The notes under the pieces were generated by a model, which did not search any database, had not been told where the DNA came from, and worked only from the letters and a program-made list of their open reading frames with translations. Both the position numbers and the translations under genes were made by a program. Positions 24,598 to 36,918 of a DNA stretch of 64,000 nucleotides are shown here, piece after piece (positions within the stretch are counted from its first letter, which is position 1; each line of letters begins with the position of its first letter). The DNA is from Grammothele lineata (Eukaryota > Basidiomycota > Agaricomycetes > Polyporales > Polyporaceae), in assembly GCA_002150815.3 (NCBI GenBank), contig NDFF03000226.1:1-64000 (forward strand), written 5' to 3'.

Positions 24598-25091
24598 TTA
24601 GATGAAGGGCACGATAATCGACTCCGTCCCGGGTGCCGCACAAAACCCGTCTCCCAGCTTGTCGGCGGAGGGGCAGCTTGTGAACTGGCTACACGTGCCA
24701 CCACACGCAGTGCCCGTGCAGAACGCGACGTTGTTTGAGACCATGAGACAGGCCGTGTCAGGCGCGCTCAGGCACGTCGCGCCTCCGACGTACACGGTGC
24801 AGAAGCCACCACAGTCGTTCGAAGTGCGCGAGGAGCAGAACACGACGGTCACATTTCCCCCGACATCGGGCGTGGGCCCGCGAGGGGCCATGAGGAACGT
24901 GACGTGCGCTGGTGTCGTGGCGAGCCAGGTCAGTATCTGTGACTCGTTCACGAGACGGACGCTATCCGAAGGGAGCTAAGAAACGTGCATGAGATTGTTT
25001 GTTGCGGGATAGTGGCTGGTGTGCAACGTACCGGAACGTGTGCCATGATGGCGTTGACTGTGGCGAGTATGGCGAGGCAGATGGGGAGCAT
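24598..25091 (-). CDS. Cys-rich small secreted protein
   Basis: A two-exon gene for a 145-residue protein. Exon 1 (25032-25091) is a signal peptide, MLPICLAILATVNAIMAHVP. A 56-base GT-AG intron follows, and exon 2 (24598-24975) reads LPSDSVRLVNESQILTWLA onward. The mature part has ten cysteines, clustered as SNDCGGFCTVY, ACLM, FCTGTACGGTC and SC...FC, a pattern expected to form five disulfides. It ends IIVPFI with the stop at 24598-24600. I do not recognise a named domain. Proteins of this size and Cys content in basidiomycetes are often classed as small secreted or effector-like proteins. A TATA-like tatatataag lies about 90-100 bases upstream on this strand. Confidence 0.72.
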
Positions 25092-25732
25092 TGTGGCGGG
25101 AGTTGCTTGCTGGATTTCTGGGATTGAACTGAGTAGTCTCTTGTTACCACCACAGTGATGCAGTTGGGGAGATCCGTCTCTTATATATATCCAGAGGAAT
25201 TTCGGATGCACACTTCAAGAATTCTGGCCAGCTTTCGCAAATATCGCTGTCAGTGATAACAATACGCTGTAGTGATGATGCTCGCTAGACGTCACATCCA
25301 AAACATACTACAGAACACCCCACTGTTATTTACATCTTTCGCGGTGTCTGTACCGGTTGCAGTCAGCTTTTTAAAATAACAAACCGTTGCGCAGACGTAC
25401 GCTCCAGGATCAAGCGTTCCATCTATCAAGCAACCTCTCGGCTGTCGACTCCACCGTTCTGCTCAGCCGACTGCTCCTCGCTCCGCAACTGAGGGAGTTT
25501 TTTACTTAGAAGCCTGAGGTTCGGTATCATACGGGTGCTAATCCAAGTACGCCATAGAGTACTACGTCCGGGCAGCCCTGAGTACGGACGACCCAGCCGC
25601 CACTCCGGCCCACGAGGGACGGCACGATCTTCGTGAAGCTGGGGGTTGGTAGAATTGTTGGGGCTATCATATAATTGAGGGCTATCTCGACGTAATACAA
25701 CCTATGACAGGCCAACGTATCATCAATACCCT
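25092..25732. other. Promoter of the small secreted protein; 3' flank of P450-5
   Basis: The sequence ttatatatat near 25181-25191 reads as a TATA box for the minus-strand secreted-protein gene. Nothing else recognised. Confidence 0.4.
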
Positions 25733-27857
25733 TCAAGAATGGGTCTCTTCGTGGCTTGATTCAAGAACGAGTTGCTCAGCCCTCGCTGAACGAGGCTTCA
25801 TGACGTAGTCATGGAGTTCGGGCGGGCTACAAGAAGGAGAGCAGACAAGTAAGCTCGAGGACATGCGCATCGGGAGCGAGGGGCTTACAAAAGAACCGCC
25901 TTTGACTGCATCCGATGCTCGAGTTTCTTTGGCAGGCCGCGCTCGTCGAGAGGAGGACAGACACTAAATGCATGGAGGATGGAAGCCGCGAAGGCAAAGA
26001 GCGTCCCTTCAGCGAAGTGGCGTCCAGGGCAGACTCTACAACAGGGATATGAGTAATTAGAAGATCGCCAAGAGGATGGGCGCAACAACGAAAACTCACC
26101 GTCGACCAAACCCGAACGCAAAGTCCGTCGGATCACCACGGCTGAGGTCAAAGTTACCACTTTCATCGAGGAAGCGGTCTGGTACGAAAGACTCCGGATC
26201 AGGGAACAGTTCAGGGTTGCGGGAAATCGCCCTGCACGCGTCAAGATGTCGTGAGCCTGCACGTCCGACAACTATACTAAGAGCTGTCTTACCAGACACT
26301 AGCGATCACTATTGTTCCAGCGGGAATGTGATAACCATTGTATTCATCATCAGCTATTGAACGGTGCGGAACTGCAATCGGAGCGACCGGATGCCACCTC
26401 AGGACCTCCTTGAGCAGCGCATTGAGGTATGGGAGTGAATCTCGGTCCTGGAAAGTGGGCATGCGGTCTCTCCCGACAACGCGGTCGAGTTCGGCTTGTG
26501 CCTTCCGCTGAATATCAGGGTGCATTGCCATGGCGAGGAGGAAAGCTTGCAGAGTCATGTACGTCTATGGAATTGGTGAACATCATAGTTTACCGTGACG
26601 GCCGGGGTTTAACGAATGAGTATACTCACAGTATCCGAGCCAGCTGAGCGTAGACACCATATCAATACCACCATTGGTCACAGCTTGGGAAGATAACCTG
26701 TTCTCACCTACGTATACCGTGATTGACACGTCCTTGATGAACTTCTCCCGATCCGGCTCACCAGCCGCTGCGAGGTCGTCATCACTGACTTGCTCGAGAA
26801 GGCGAGATACGAAAGAGTCCATTCCAATCCCAGCGTTCTGCGGATGTGCTCATCAGCGAAAAGACCTCCACACTAGCTATTTCTCGACTCAGTCTACTCA
26901 CCAGGCCATCCACTGCTGTTTTGTAGAGCTCATCCAAGGCTGCAGCGATAGATACCTTCGCTTCCGCTGCATACTTCTTGAAACCTCCCCCCGGAACCCA
27001 CGAGGGAAGGGAGCGTAGGACAGGTAGCGCTTCGACAGGATACCGCCCAGGAGCTGCGATGTCATCCGCAACCTCTGCTACTCTCTCCACCATGTCATAG
27101 TACTTATGATCGGTCTCTGACGGATCAACGCCGTACGTAACACGTAGAAGCATCATAGCGAAAGCCCTTAGGGAAGAGTTAGACCATTACGAGATGCTAT
27201 CCACAACAAAAACAGATCTTACACTTGGAAATGAGCCTGCAGAGAACCTCCTGCGCGAAGTACTGTGGATAGAAGCCGTCGCGCAAAAGCGAGCTGGATA
27301 AACTGATAATTTTGAACGGCTTCCACATGGAAGGATCGATGCGCGACACGCCGATGAAGCCTCCAGCGGCTGCCATAGTTTTGCAGGGCGAATACGCCAT
27401 CAAGGCCGGTCCTATGACGGAACGTTACGATTCGCACCACAGAGGAGACGATCAGTCTGAAGAGAACGTACAGTTTGGCCATGACGGACTGGGGCCTGTC
27501 AGAATAATTTGCAGAACGTTTCTCCAAAAGCTCCCGAGCGGCCATGTGTGAACCCAGCAAGAGCATGGGTTGACCTAAAGCGGTCATATAAACAATGTCT
27601 CCTAGGACCATCGTCAGTACAATAGCAAGATAGGACGAAGGAGTGTGCTCTTCCTGCGCACCATATTCCTGCAAAAGCCGCTGAAACCCGAATGGCATAT
27701 TCGTTCGAGGGAAGTCGAGGGCATTGCCTATGAGGGGGAGCGGCGAGGGGCCTGGCGGCATACGGAAGCGGCTCCGGCGAAGTCGAACGTGGACGATCAG
27801 AGCAACGCTCGCCCCAATCAGCACCCAGAACCATAGAGAGGAGGGAACAAAGGTCAT
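25733..27857 (-). CDS. Cytochrome P450-5
   Basis: This P450 reads through without stops. MTFVPSSLWFWVLIGASVALIV at 27857 is the anchor, then MPPGPSPLPLIGN. Later landmarks are WRLHRRVAHRSF, AGSDT on micro-exon 26630-26643, LLKEVLRWH, PDRF in the PERF position (a common conservative variant), and FGFGRR|RVCPGRHFAEG with the Cys codon at 26039-26041. The C-terminus HDYVMKPRSARAEQLVLES ends at the stop 25733-25735. It is paralogous to P450-4 in sequence and upstream region, so the pair probably arose by local duplication. Confidence 0.88.
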
Positions 27858-30130
27858 GGCGGGCGGCGGACGTGAGGGCGAGCTCAAACGGCAAGGTGCC
27901 AACATCTAAGTACCTACTCCAATTGAATAACGTCAGTCGAAGTCGTGCGAGCCTTGTTGGAACATACCACTCGCTTACGTTTGGTGCGCAAATCGCGGAA
28001 GGAACAGCCCATGATTCCTCTGCAATTGCGAGGCGGTGTACGTGATCGCGGCATGCGCAGTGCGTAGCGTAATGAAAACAGGTTCTGAGCCTATCTCATG
28101 AGAATATGTGAGGGGATTAACGACATACGTGGCGCGCAGGACTTGGGAACGATGTACTTACCCCACGACCAGTCCATCAGAATTGTGACAAGGACTTGTA
28201 ACAAATACCGCCGATATGCCGCGACATCGCAAGATCGCGAGAGGAACTATTACGTCAAGGATCATGCATTAGCTAACGAATGGTAACAGCACAATGAATC
28301 GGAAGAAGGCCGCTCCAGCACCGCTCAACTGAGGGAGGTCTGGACACTCACCGCCTATGATGCGGTTGAAAGAACCCAGATATAACTGGAGATATTACAA
28401 GGTCAGGCAATTTCATTTCTAAATCGACTACACATGTACTATTTCTGCACGCACCTAAGACGTCGCATCGTCATCCCTCGCCCAATTCGGAGCGCGAAGG
28501 AAGGACCCGACGGCACGTAAGAAATCAGACGACCCAGACCGAACAACATTGTTGAATACCGTCGGCGCCCATTCGTCCGGAGAATACGGCAACCAAGAAG
28601 CACTGTGACAATAGCAATGACGTCGCGTCGAGGACCCGAGATAACGAACCCCGAGGATGCTTCTCTCCGGGACATTTTGAGAGACGCCTGAATGTCTTCG
28701 CTTGATGTATCGCTTGAGAAGGCTCGAGGACTTAGAGGTATAGAAGACTGCCGGCAGCGTCTGCGATTAGCACCACCGCTCACCATACCACTACACTTAG
28801 TCGCGAAACTCAGAGCTCAGGTCTGAAAGAAGAGTGTACATGTACAAGTAATTCAACGACAATGAGAGAAGAGAGGCTTACAAATCGACTGCTGTCCGCT
28901 ACAATCCATGGCCGAGCCGGTTCGACAGGATTTGATAGTCGAGTGAACAGCTAGCGTAAAAGGATCGACAGGCCCGGTAAGATCGGAAAACGTGGCTTTT
29001 CCCGGGTCCTAATGACGTCTGGGGTAGATCAAAAGAACGTGACAACGTCCACCCTCGGTCGAGCCAGTAGTTTCCACTACGGGGTATTGAAAGTTGCCCG
29101 TTTACGCCTGGAACGTTAAGCGGAGTTGATCATGAGAATTGACTCGCGGTGTGTTTGAAGCGGATCAATACTACGACTCACCATCTTTCATTTTCGCGAG
29201 CCAATTTCCGACTCGCAGTCCAGACTACTATCGCTCATTCCAGTGCGTCGTATTCAGGAACTTGGGGGTGGGTGCGGTGGACCGTGGGGCTTCAAAGCTC
29301 CACGGTCGCTGAGTTGCCATGTGAGAAGCACGGCCCGGGGTCTTCGATAAGTGGCAGTTGAGTGGCAGATGGGATTGACCTGGAAGTCGATAGCGCAATG
29401 ACGAGCCATGGCCGAAGCCCTCAACATCTCAGCTTTTTCACTATCTGCAGAGGTGACTGACATGAGATTCACGACGTCCACTGAGAAGTTGTCGACGGTC
29501 CGCCGGCGGATAACAGACTGGAACAAAGAGGCCGAGGGGAATTTTCAGTGGCCAACGTTGGCCGTCGGGTACGGTGGAGCAGCCGGGGCCTTCATCCTCT
29601 CCCTTATAAGTGGGCGGAATTGGTCTGCCTAGGGAAAACTGCGGGCCTGTGCGTTCAAGCAGGAAGTTCAAGCTCAGTAAGGGCAAAGACGCAGCGCCGT
29701 CTAACGCCGTGCGCTGCCTTGTGACGTTCGTTGCGTTACTTATGTGACATGACGCGTCATGGCTCTTCGTCAGGCTCTCGGCGTCTCGCGCCGACAAGCC
29801 TCCACCGTTGACCGTCCGAGTCCGTGTCGTTGACCAGTGTCCTTCGACTCCTCGTTCGCAGCCCTCTCAGACCTCTAGCTTTTTCTTGCACGCGTTCGCA
29901 TCAGAATGCCATAGTCACCTGTCTTTCCTCTCACTCGACTATCAGGACGTAGAAGGTGCACAGACCATTCAAAACGCGGGCCGCGGCAGCATTTCCCTCT
30001 TCTCCGGGCTCCCTACGGACGGTCAGATGATACTCCGCGTACCTAAAGGACACAATTTATAGGGCGGAATGTTGGCATATAACGCGTCAAGAATGAGTCT
30101 GCTCTCGGTCTCTCAACCGTCGCCGCTGCC
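27858..30130. other. Long spacer between divergent P450-5 and esterase 3
   Basis: The first 300 bases are the P450-5 promoter, similar to that of P450-4. The last 100 bases carry the esterase 3 TATA box (aatttataggg, about 30053-30063). In between, frames at 28439-28786 (-) and 29408-29632 (+) show no family motif. No RNA gene was recognised. Confidence 0.4.
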
Positions 30131-31366
30131 ATGATCTTCCCCTCGGCCATATCGCTACTCCTTGCAGGAGCCGTCCTTGCCAAGGGTCCTCTTCCCGGAC
30201 AAATCAAGAATCTGGTCACGTTTGGGGATTCGTATACCGACGTCGTGAGCATTTTTCGTACCCTTCTCCCTTTTTCAGCTCCCAACACCTGCCTCTTTTC
30301 ACGCGCAGGACGGGCATGCCGATGGCGGGATCATGTGGCCCGTCTTCGCTGCTCAGGACGGAAGCTTCTCGCTCTTCCCGTTCGCGAAGTCCGGTGCGAC
30401 GTGCTCCAACGCTCTCACACCACGCACCTTCCCGTCGGTTTTCGGAGATGAGCTCCCAGCGTACTTCGCTGCCAAAGCAAACGGCTCGCTCGGCCACCTC
30501 GCGCCCGCGGAGACGATGTACACGTTGTGGATTGGAACAAACGATGTTGGCGTGGGCACGCTCCTCACCGGCCAACAGACCCCCGGCGTCACTCTGGTCG
30601 ATACGGTGTCGTGTGCGGTGAATTGGGTCAGCACGCTGTACAAGTCCGGCGCGCGGAACTTCATTTTTCAGAATGTGAGTTGGTTCCTACCTCAAATTCC
30701 CGCCCCTCTCCTCGTTCCATATTCTCCTTATTTCGATAATACGTCAAAGCGCGGCTGACGGAATGACTTGATTCTCGACAGATGATCCCGCTGGAGACGA
30801 CGATCCTCTATTCTGCGGATTCGTATCCGAGCCGGTACTGGACCGCACAGCGCAACACGACCGAATGGAGCATCTTCATGCGCGAACTCACCACGTCCGG
30901 CAACGCGATCGCAAAGCTCATGCTGGAAGCACTGACCCCTACCTTGCCCGGCGCCCACGTCGGTGAGCCCTTCGATTTGACTCTCGTTCTCGCGCAGCGC
31001 ACGCTGATGCTAGGATGACCAGGACTCTTCGACTCCCATGCGTTGTTCTCGGACATGTTCAACGAGCCGGCGCGCTTCCTGAATGGGACTGCCCCACTGA
31101 ACGTCACAGGCGCAGTTCATTCGTGCGTGTTCCAGCTCAACGAGAGCACGAGCGACCCCGGCGTCTGCACGGACGCCATTGGCACGGACCAGGACAGCTT
31201 TTTGTGGTTCGTGTTCACGCGTTATCGAATGCTTGTAGAGTCGCTGATGATGGGACGCAGGTTTGACGAGCTCCACCCGTCCGTGCAGGCTGAGCGAGTT
31301 GTCGCGCAGGTCATATCGGACGTCATTCATCGTAAGACGGAGAACTACACAACGTGGCTGTCGTAA
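30131..31366 (+). CDS. GDSL acetylesterase 3 (CE16-like)
   Basis: The only plus-strand esterase of the set. Exons are 30131-30244, 30309-30674, 30782-30962, 31023-31206 and 31261-31366, giving 316 residues. MIFPSAISLLLAGAVLAKG is a signal peptide. FGDSYTDV carries the nucleophile, WIGTNDVG the oxyanion block and FDELHPSVQAER the Asp-His pair; it ends TTWLS. The last intron (31207-31260, 54 bases) is a multiple of three and stop-free, with a weak donor (gttcgt). Retaining it would insert 18 residues directly before the catalytic FDELH. I prefer splicing because both sisters need an intron there. Confidence 0.87.
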
Positions 31367-31886
31367 GGCGTCTTGGAGGGCGTACATCTCTTCAAACGCA
31401 ATACATTTGGGTGCACACAGCGTAGAAAAATCGTCTTTGATCTAATGTCACAATCTATCCCGTTTGCTAGTTTCTATACGCAGCCAGGATAAGCACCGCG
31501 CCGCGCACCTTCACATTTAGTCACCGGCTGGGTTCGAACCGGGCGCTCCATAGTGGAAGATGGAACTTAAATGACAGGCCCAGTTTCGGCCCAGTCAAAC
31601 TTGGTGTCTCTCACAATTTGCATGTATACCCGTTTAGAAGTTGGGTGAACTCATGAGCACGTCATTCCGACGGCAGCTTGTGGTCGCGCATGTATTTGAA
31701 GGGAATATTTTGTTTGCAGAATGAAAGGATAGCATATAAAACCTCCAATTCACGCTTCGCTCTTGGCAGTTATCGTGTGTTCCGCTCCGCGCACAGTCCA
31801 ACGTCCAGCCGTTTCTCCGGAATAACATCTCCACCGAGTTACTCTCTTGAAAGGGCACTTAAGACACTACTCCCTCAACTGGGGAA
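31367..31886. other. Intergenic, convergent esterase 3 and P450-6
   Basis: About 520 bases. A tRNA-like B-box match (ggttcgaacc, about 31532) has no matching tRNA around it. Nothing else recognised. Confidence 0.4.
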
Positions 31887-33975
31887 TTAAGATTGGCCCA
31901 TATCGCGGCTTGATTCCAGAATGAGCTGCTCGACACGCGAAGAGCGCGGACTGATCACGTAGTCGAACATCTCGGGGCGTCTGGAAACGAACAAAGGAGA
32001 GGCGTGAGCATCAAGTCTACGTATGTACCGAGACACTCACGCCCCGACAGACGCTTGATGAAACCTATGCTCCAGTTTCTTTGGCAGGCCGTGCTCGTCA
32101 AGTGGAGGTTTGATGCTGAACGCATGAAGGATCGAAGCCGCGAAAATGAACAGGGTGGCTTCGGCGAAGTGACGCCCGGGGCAGACTCTGCGAGAGGATG
32201 ATGAGCGACGACCCAATCCACGTACAAATAGGAACTTACCTCCGACCATACCCGAAGACGAACTCGGCCGGATCGCCATGGCTAACGTCGAGGACGCCGT
32301 CTGCGTTGAGAAATCGTTCCGGAACGAAGGCCTCCGGGTCTGGATACTGTTCAGGGTCCCGAGAAATGGCCCTGCAAGCACGTAACTATCAGTAAACCCG
32401 GAGGGAAGTGGCTCAGCCAAGCTAGACGTACCACACGCTAGGCATCACTATAGTCCCAGCGGGAACGTAGAGGCCATTGTATTCATCCTCAGCGAGCGAA
32501 CGGTGCGGGATCCCAGCCGGGATGACGGGGTGCCATCTCAGGACCTCTTTGAGGAGCGCGTTCAAGAATGGGAGCGATTCTATGTCCTCGAACGTGGGTA
32601 GGCGATCGGTCCCGACGATGCGTTCGAGCTCTTCCTGTGCTTTCTGCTGTACGTCGGGATACATAGCCATGGCGAGCAGCAACGCTTGCAATGTCATGTA
32701 CGTCTACCAGAAGTAGTAAGAATCCTGGATCGAATCGGGAAATGCGGGTGGACTCACGGTATCGGAACCACCTGTGTGTAAGTAGAACATGATCATAGTC
32801 AGAAGACTGAATGTTCACCGATAACATTGGATATTCCTACCTGTGTAGACGGTGATCGACACATGCTTGATGAAGCCCTCCAAGTCAGGCTCATCCCCTC
32901 CTGCAAGGTCGGTAGTGCTGACATTGTCCAGAAGACGAGATACGAAAGAGTCTTTCCCGACCCCCGTGTCCTATAAGTGCAGGCGCATCAGCGAGGAGTT
33001 CTCCGTATCGGACAGAGATAGAAGCTCGCTTACCAGACCGTCTACGGCCGCCCCGTACAGCTCGTCCACGCTGTGGGCAATGGACGCTTTAGTGTCAGCG
33101 GCATAATTCCTGAATCCTCCGCCGGGGAGCCACGAGGGAATGTAACGCAAAACCGGAAACGCCTCGACAGGGTATCGCCCAGGAGTGGCGATGTTGTCCA
33201 TGGCGTGTGCAACCGTTTCCACCATGCGGAAGTACTTGTCGTCGGCCTCCGTCAAGTCGATGCCGTACGTAACACGCAGCAGCGTCATGGCAAGAGCGCT
33301 ATGAGAACGAATTGTCATGAGACGAAAAGGAAAGACGTAAATGAACAGTGACCGACAATCTCAGGTGCGCAGCCACGTTCCGTCGGTTCTGAAGTATGGC
33401 GCACAGAAGCCACTGCGCAGACGCGAGCTGGATGCTCTGGTAGTTCTTCGTAAAGTCCGGGTTAAAGGACTGATGGGTGAATCGCCGGTGGAGACGCCAA
33501 CGGCTGCTATAATTCTGGAGCACGAACATATGATCGAGGCCGGTCCTATTAGACAGAGTTAGAGTTGGCAGATGGCGCTCGCCACCGGTCCGAACGTACA
33601 ATTGCACCATGACAGACGGAAGCCGATCGGAGTAGACCGCAGAACGCTTGTCCAATAATTCGCGAGCGACCGTGTGGGAACCTAGCAGGAGCATAGGCTG
33701 GCCCAGCACTTCCAGGTAGACAATATCGCCTTGAAATAACAATTGAGCAAACGATGTCGGATAGAATACTCTTACGTACCGTATGTTTGAAACAATTTCT
33801 GGAACCAGAAGACCATGTTCTGGCTGGGAAATTGAAGTAGATTCCCGATGAAAGGGAGCCGCGGGGGACCCGGAGGTAGATGACAGCTTCTTTGGCACGA
33901 TCTAGCATACACCCAGAGCGCGAGGATTGTCCCGAGAAACACATATTGCCATAACAGTGGGACGGCCATGACCAT
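31887..33975 (-). CDS. Cytochrome P450-6
   Basis: This P450 reads through without stops. Start MVMAVPLLWQYVFLGTILAL at 33975 (an alternative Met lies two codons in), then LPPGPPRLPFIGN. It shares the common exon plan: WRLHRRFTHQSF, the I-helix GGSDT on micro-exon 32758-32771, LLKEVLRWH and PERF. The heme loop RVCPGRHFAEA has its Cys codon at 32181-32183. It ends FDYVISPRSSRVEQLILES with the stop at 31887-31889. Its promoter is not obviously shared with the other pairs, so it looks like an older branch. GST B follows upstream on the same strand. Confidence 0.87.
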
Positions 33976-34739
33976 GGTGGATGGTGAGGATAGCGAAGAG
34001 AAGGTGGGAACGGCGTACGAGCCCCAAACCCTATATATGCAGCGAGATGGAGAGGCTCCGGTCGAGTTCACTGGTCGGACTTGAGGCAGGATGCTGCGTC
34101 TACACTTTATCCCCGTGCGCGCATCATCGACAAAAACGCTCTGGGCAGGGGCCCGCTCGAAAAAGTAGCAGAATAGAGGTCGGAGTTCATCGCGAGCAGG
34201 GCACGATAGCGGGACATAGTTTGAGATGAATCTGTATCAGTACTTCGAGCGTGTACGAATACCGCGATGTCCACCCGTCCTGCGATCTACAATCATAGTC
34301 AGAGCGACTCCCTTATTAAAGAGCTTGAAGAGAAAAACTTGTTAGCTCACAGACGACAAAAACAGTGCAATATTGACCACATAGGTGGGCGTAGAGACAC
34401 GCCTTGCGCCTCTAAGTCAGCTTAGTGGGCCACAAGCGTGAGCAGTTGCCATGGCCAGCCTAGACACGTCATGGATGACCGGTCGATACTTAGATGCAAC
34501 TTGGATGCCAGCCGCTTTCCAGGCGTCAATTGTTTCGGCAATTGCCGCGAGAGGTAGAGCTCCCGGCTCCGCGCTCATCGGAGTCGTCTCTTCATCGGTG
34601 ATCACATCCACAATTTCCGCAGAGTCTGTGCATACTCAGAAGTATACCACCATAGCACCAAGCACGAATGACATCGTTTATTCACAGTTATCTCAAGAGA
34701 GCGACCTTCCCTATCGGAAACTATGCGTTTCCCTTGCTA
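33976..34739. other. P450-6 promoter and GST B 3' flank
   Basis: Contains a 64-codon minus-strand frame (34417-34611) with even, coding-like composition (PMSAEPGALPLAAIAETIDA), but no partner exon or family was recognised. Otherwise plain spacer. Confidence 0.35.
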
Positions 34740-35622
34740 CTACTGGGGTAGGGGGACATCGACCTTAATCCAAGCAGGACGCGACGAAATGTCCTTCCAC
34801 CATCTGGAAAGTTAATTGCAGCGATGAGTGAGTTTACTGATACATTCCATCTCACTCATGCTGTCCTACCTTGCAACATTGGGAAATTGTTCAGACTCTA
34901 GGAAATTATAGCTTTGTATCTTCAACATAGCGCCATAGGGCAGGTGGAAGAGATCAATGAGGGTGAGATGCTGTTGAATGAGGATTCTAGTGAGCGTCCC
35001 TGTAACAGTTGCCGCATGTGCGACTCCTCGACTCACCTCTCCCGCGATGTACTTAGACTTGGACAGCAGGGCCTCGTACCCCTTGAGCTTCTCCTGGAGT
35101 CTCGTCTCGTAGAATTTCACGAAGAGCGGCTCTGGACCGATACCCGTAATCCTGTGATTATAAAACGACATACAGGGATCCACAATTGTAGCAGTGAGTC
35201 CGCCCCGTCACTGGCAATGAAACGTAATGAAACGACACTGACCTCTTCTTCACGATGTTCTCGTACGCTAGGCCACTTGCATATGGGTCAAAGTTGCTCG
35301 TCTCGATGCTTGCTGCTTGCTCGAATGCCGCCGTCTCAGCAAGGTCTCCTGGCGCAGGGACAATCCCCCGCTGCACGCCTCCATACTTCAGCGCGACATA
35401 GCGACAGATCGCGCGCGATTCAAAAAGCGTGAGCCCAAGCTCGTCGTCTTCGACGTACGGGACCTGTCCGAACGGCTGCTTCGCGAGGAAGTCTTCCGCC
35501 TTGTGCGCGCCGGTGGCGAGGTCAACGTGCACGAACTCGTACGGGACGTCGAGCTCTTCGAGCACGACCCGGACGCATTTCGTGCCCATCGCATATTCGG
35601 CGCCGTACAGCTTGAGGACCAT
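34740..35622 (-). CDS. Glutathione S-transferase B (Phi-like), catalytic Ser replaced
   Basis: A paralogue of GST A with the same four-exon layout. It starts MVLKLYGAEYAMGTKCV, continues FGQVPYVEDDELG and FESRAICRYVALKYGG (glutathione site), then FEQAASIETSNFDP, LLSKSKYIAGE and LTLIDLFHLPYGAML, and ends WWKDISSRPAWIKVDVPLPQ at 34740-34742. In GST A the catalytic motif is H-S-T-C-T; here it is Y-A-M-G-T, so the expected catalytic Ser11 is Ala. Classical conjugation may be weak, and the protein may act as a binding protein or use another residue. The frame is intact, which argues against simple decay. Confidence 0.86.
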
Positions 35623-36918
35623 TCCTGAGATTGTTCAGAGGGAGTTCGTGGAGAAGAAGCTCCAGAAGAGTTGCTACCGAGAGGAGACGTTCAATTGCAT
35701 GTCCTGGCATGGTGTCTTCCCCTTTTAACGGTTTTACCACCCGCCTTCTCTACGGAGCCGCCCTCACGCCCCTCGCCGTGTTCATGCTGACTGAAGGTGG
35801 TCCCGTCCGTTATAGAGCTACGTGACCTGCCAACGCAAACGCCCAAGATTGACTCGACCGGGTCTTTGCGGATTGGGCCCGTTGGCCAAAGGAACGGAGT
35901 CCCTTCCGCCGCACCATGGTTGCAGTGGCGTGTCACTGGTAAGTGATCTTGAAATTTGCCAGACCATTTGCTCATTCCTTATGGTTAGGAACCTCACGTC
36001 CATTCAGCCGCCGCAGGCATACAACCAAACATCTCTCTCAGCCCACGTCTCTTAGCGTAGCTTATTAGACGTGTTCAATGTATAGGATATGCCGGCGCAT
36101 CGGGCGATCCCGGTAGTGAACAATATCCCCGAATTTCCAAACTGTCCCCGGTTTGCAGAGTCATAGCACCGTTCCTCTCGGGCCCCAAGGCCCTCCGGGG
36201 CGTGTGCGACGCCCCGTACTCAACGCTGAGGACTGGGATTGGTCCCAACGTACAAGAGGATACGTGTCCGTGATTACAATTGCGTCGAACTCGGCGGACT
36301 ACCTTCGCAGCCGTTCTAGCGCCACCTCGGAGCCGCAACAAGGAAGCGCTCTCTCGACACATTCGACCCCGCCGCTCGGCCCGGTCCACAAGAGATACGA
36401 ACGTTCTGTGGTAGAGATCGTTCGTAGAGTAACTCTGGTCATATAGATTCTTCCAGTTGAACATCCTGCCATGAGGTATCGGATAGAACACACATGCGAC
36501 GGGTATTCGACGGACCGTTGACCGCAGACCGCAGACTGAGGACTGGATCGGAGAACCTGGACGTGACAGAAAACTGGGAGAAACGGAAGGAAGGAGGGGA
36601 TGAACGGACTGAGAGACAACCGGCATATTCTAGATGTATCGACGCTAGTGAGACTTCGTTAATCGTAAAGGGGGCGTATACAGTACTGACGCCGCGCGCG
36701 CGACGTCGAGAACCTCTCGTCGAGGCTCTCGTCGCCAACGCGCGCGCCGCGTGGTCGTAGGTAGCTAGGTGGGAGAGATAGCGTTGCACAACAAACATGT
36801 GATCGTATGTAGACACGGGTAGAAACACAAACAACAGCGGATTCCTTCTTCTCGTATTGTATTACTATTCTTCTTCCCCTCCCTCAGCCAAAACCCGAAA
36901 CAGAAACCATTATTGCAC
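35623..36918. other. Boundary between the P450/esterase region and housekeeping genes
   Basis: 1.3 kb with the GST B promoter and the importin 3' flank. Overlapping frames at 36075-36626 (-) and 36494-36760 (+) show no family signal. No gene called. Confidence 0.4.

Noticed and set aside
31525..31560. tRNA-like B-box (ggttcgaacc)
   Set aside because: The T stem does not pair, and no D arm, anticodon stem or acceptor is found on either strand.
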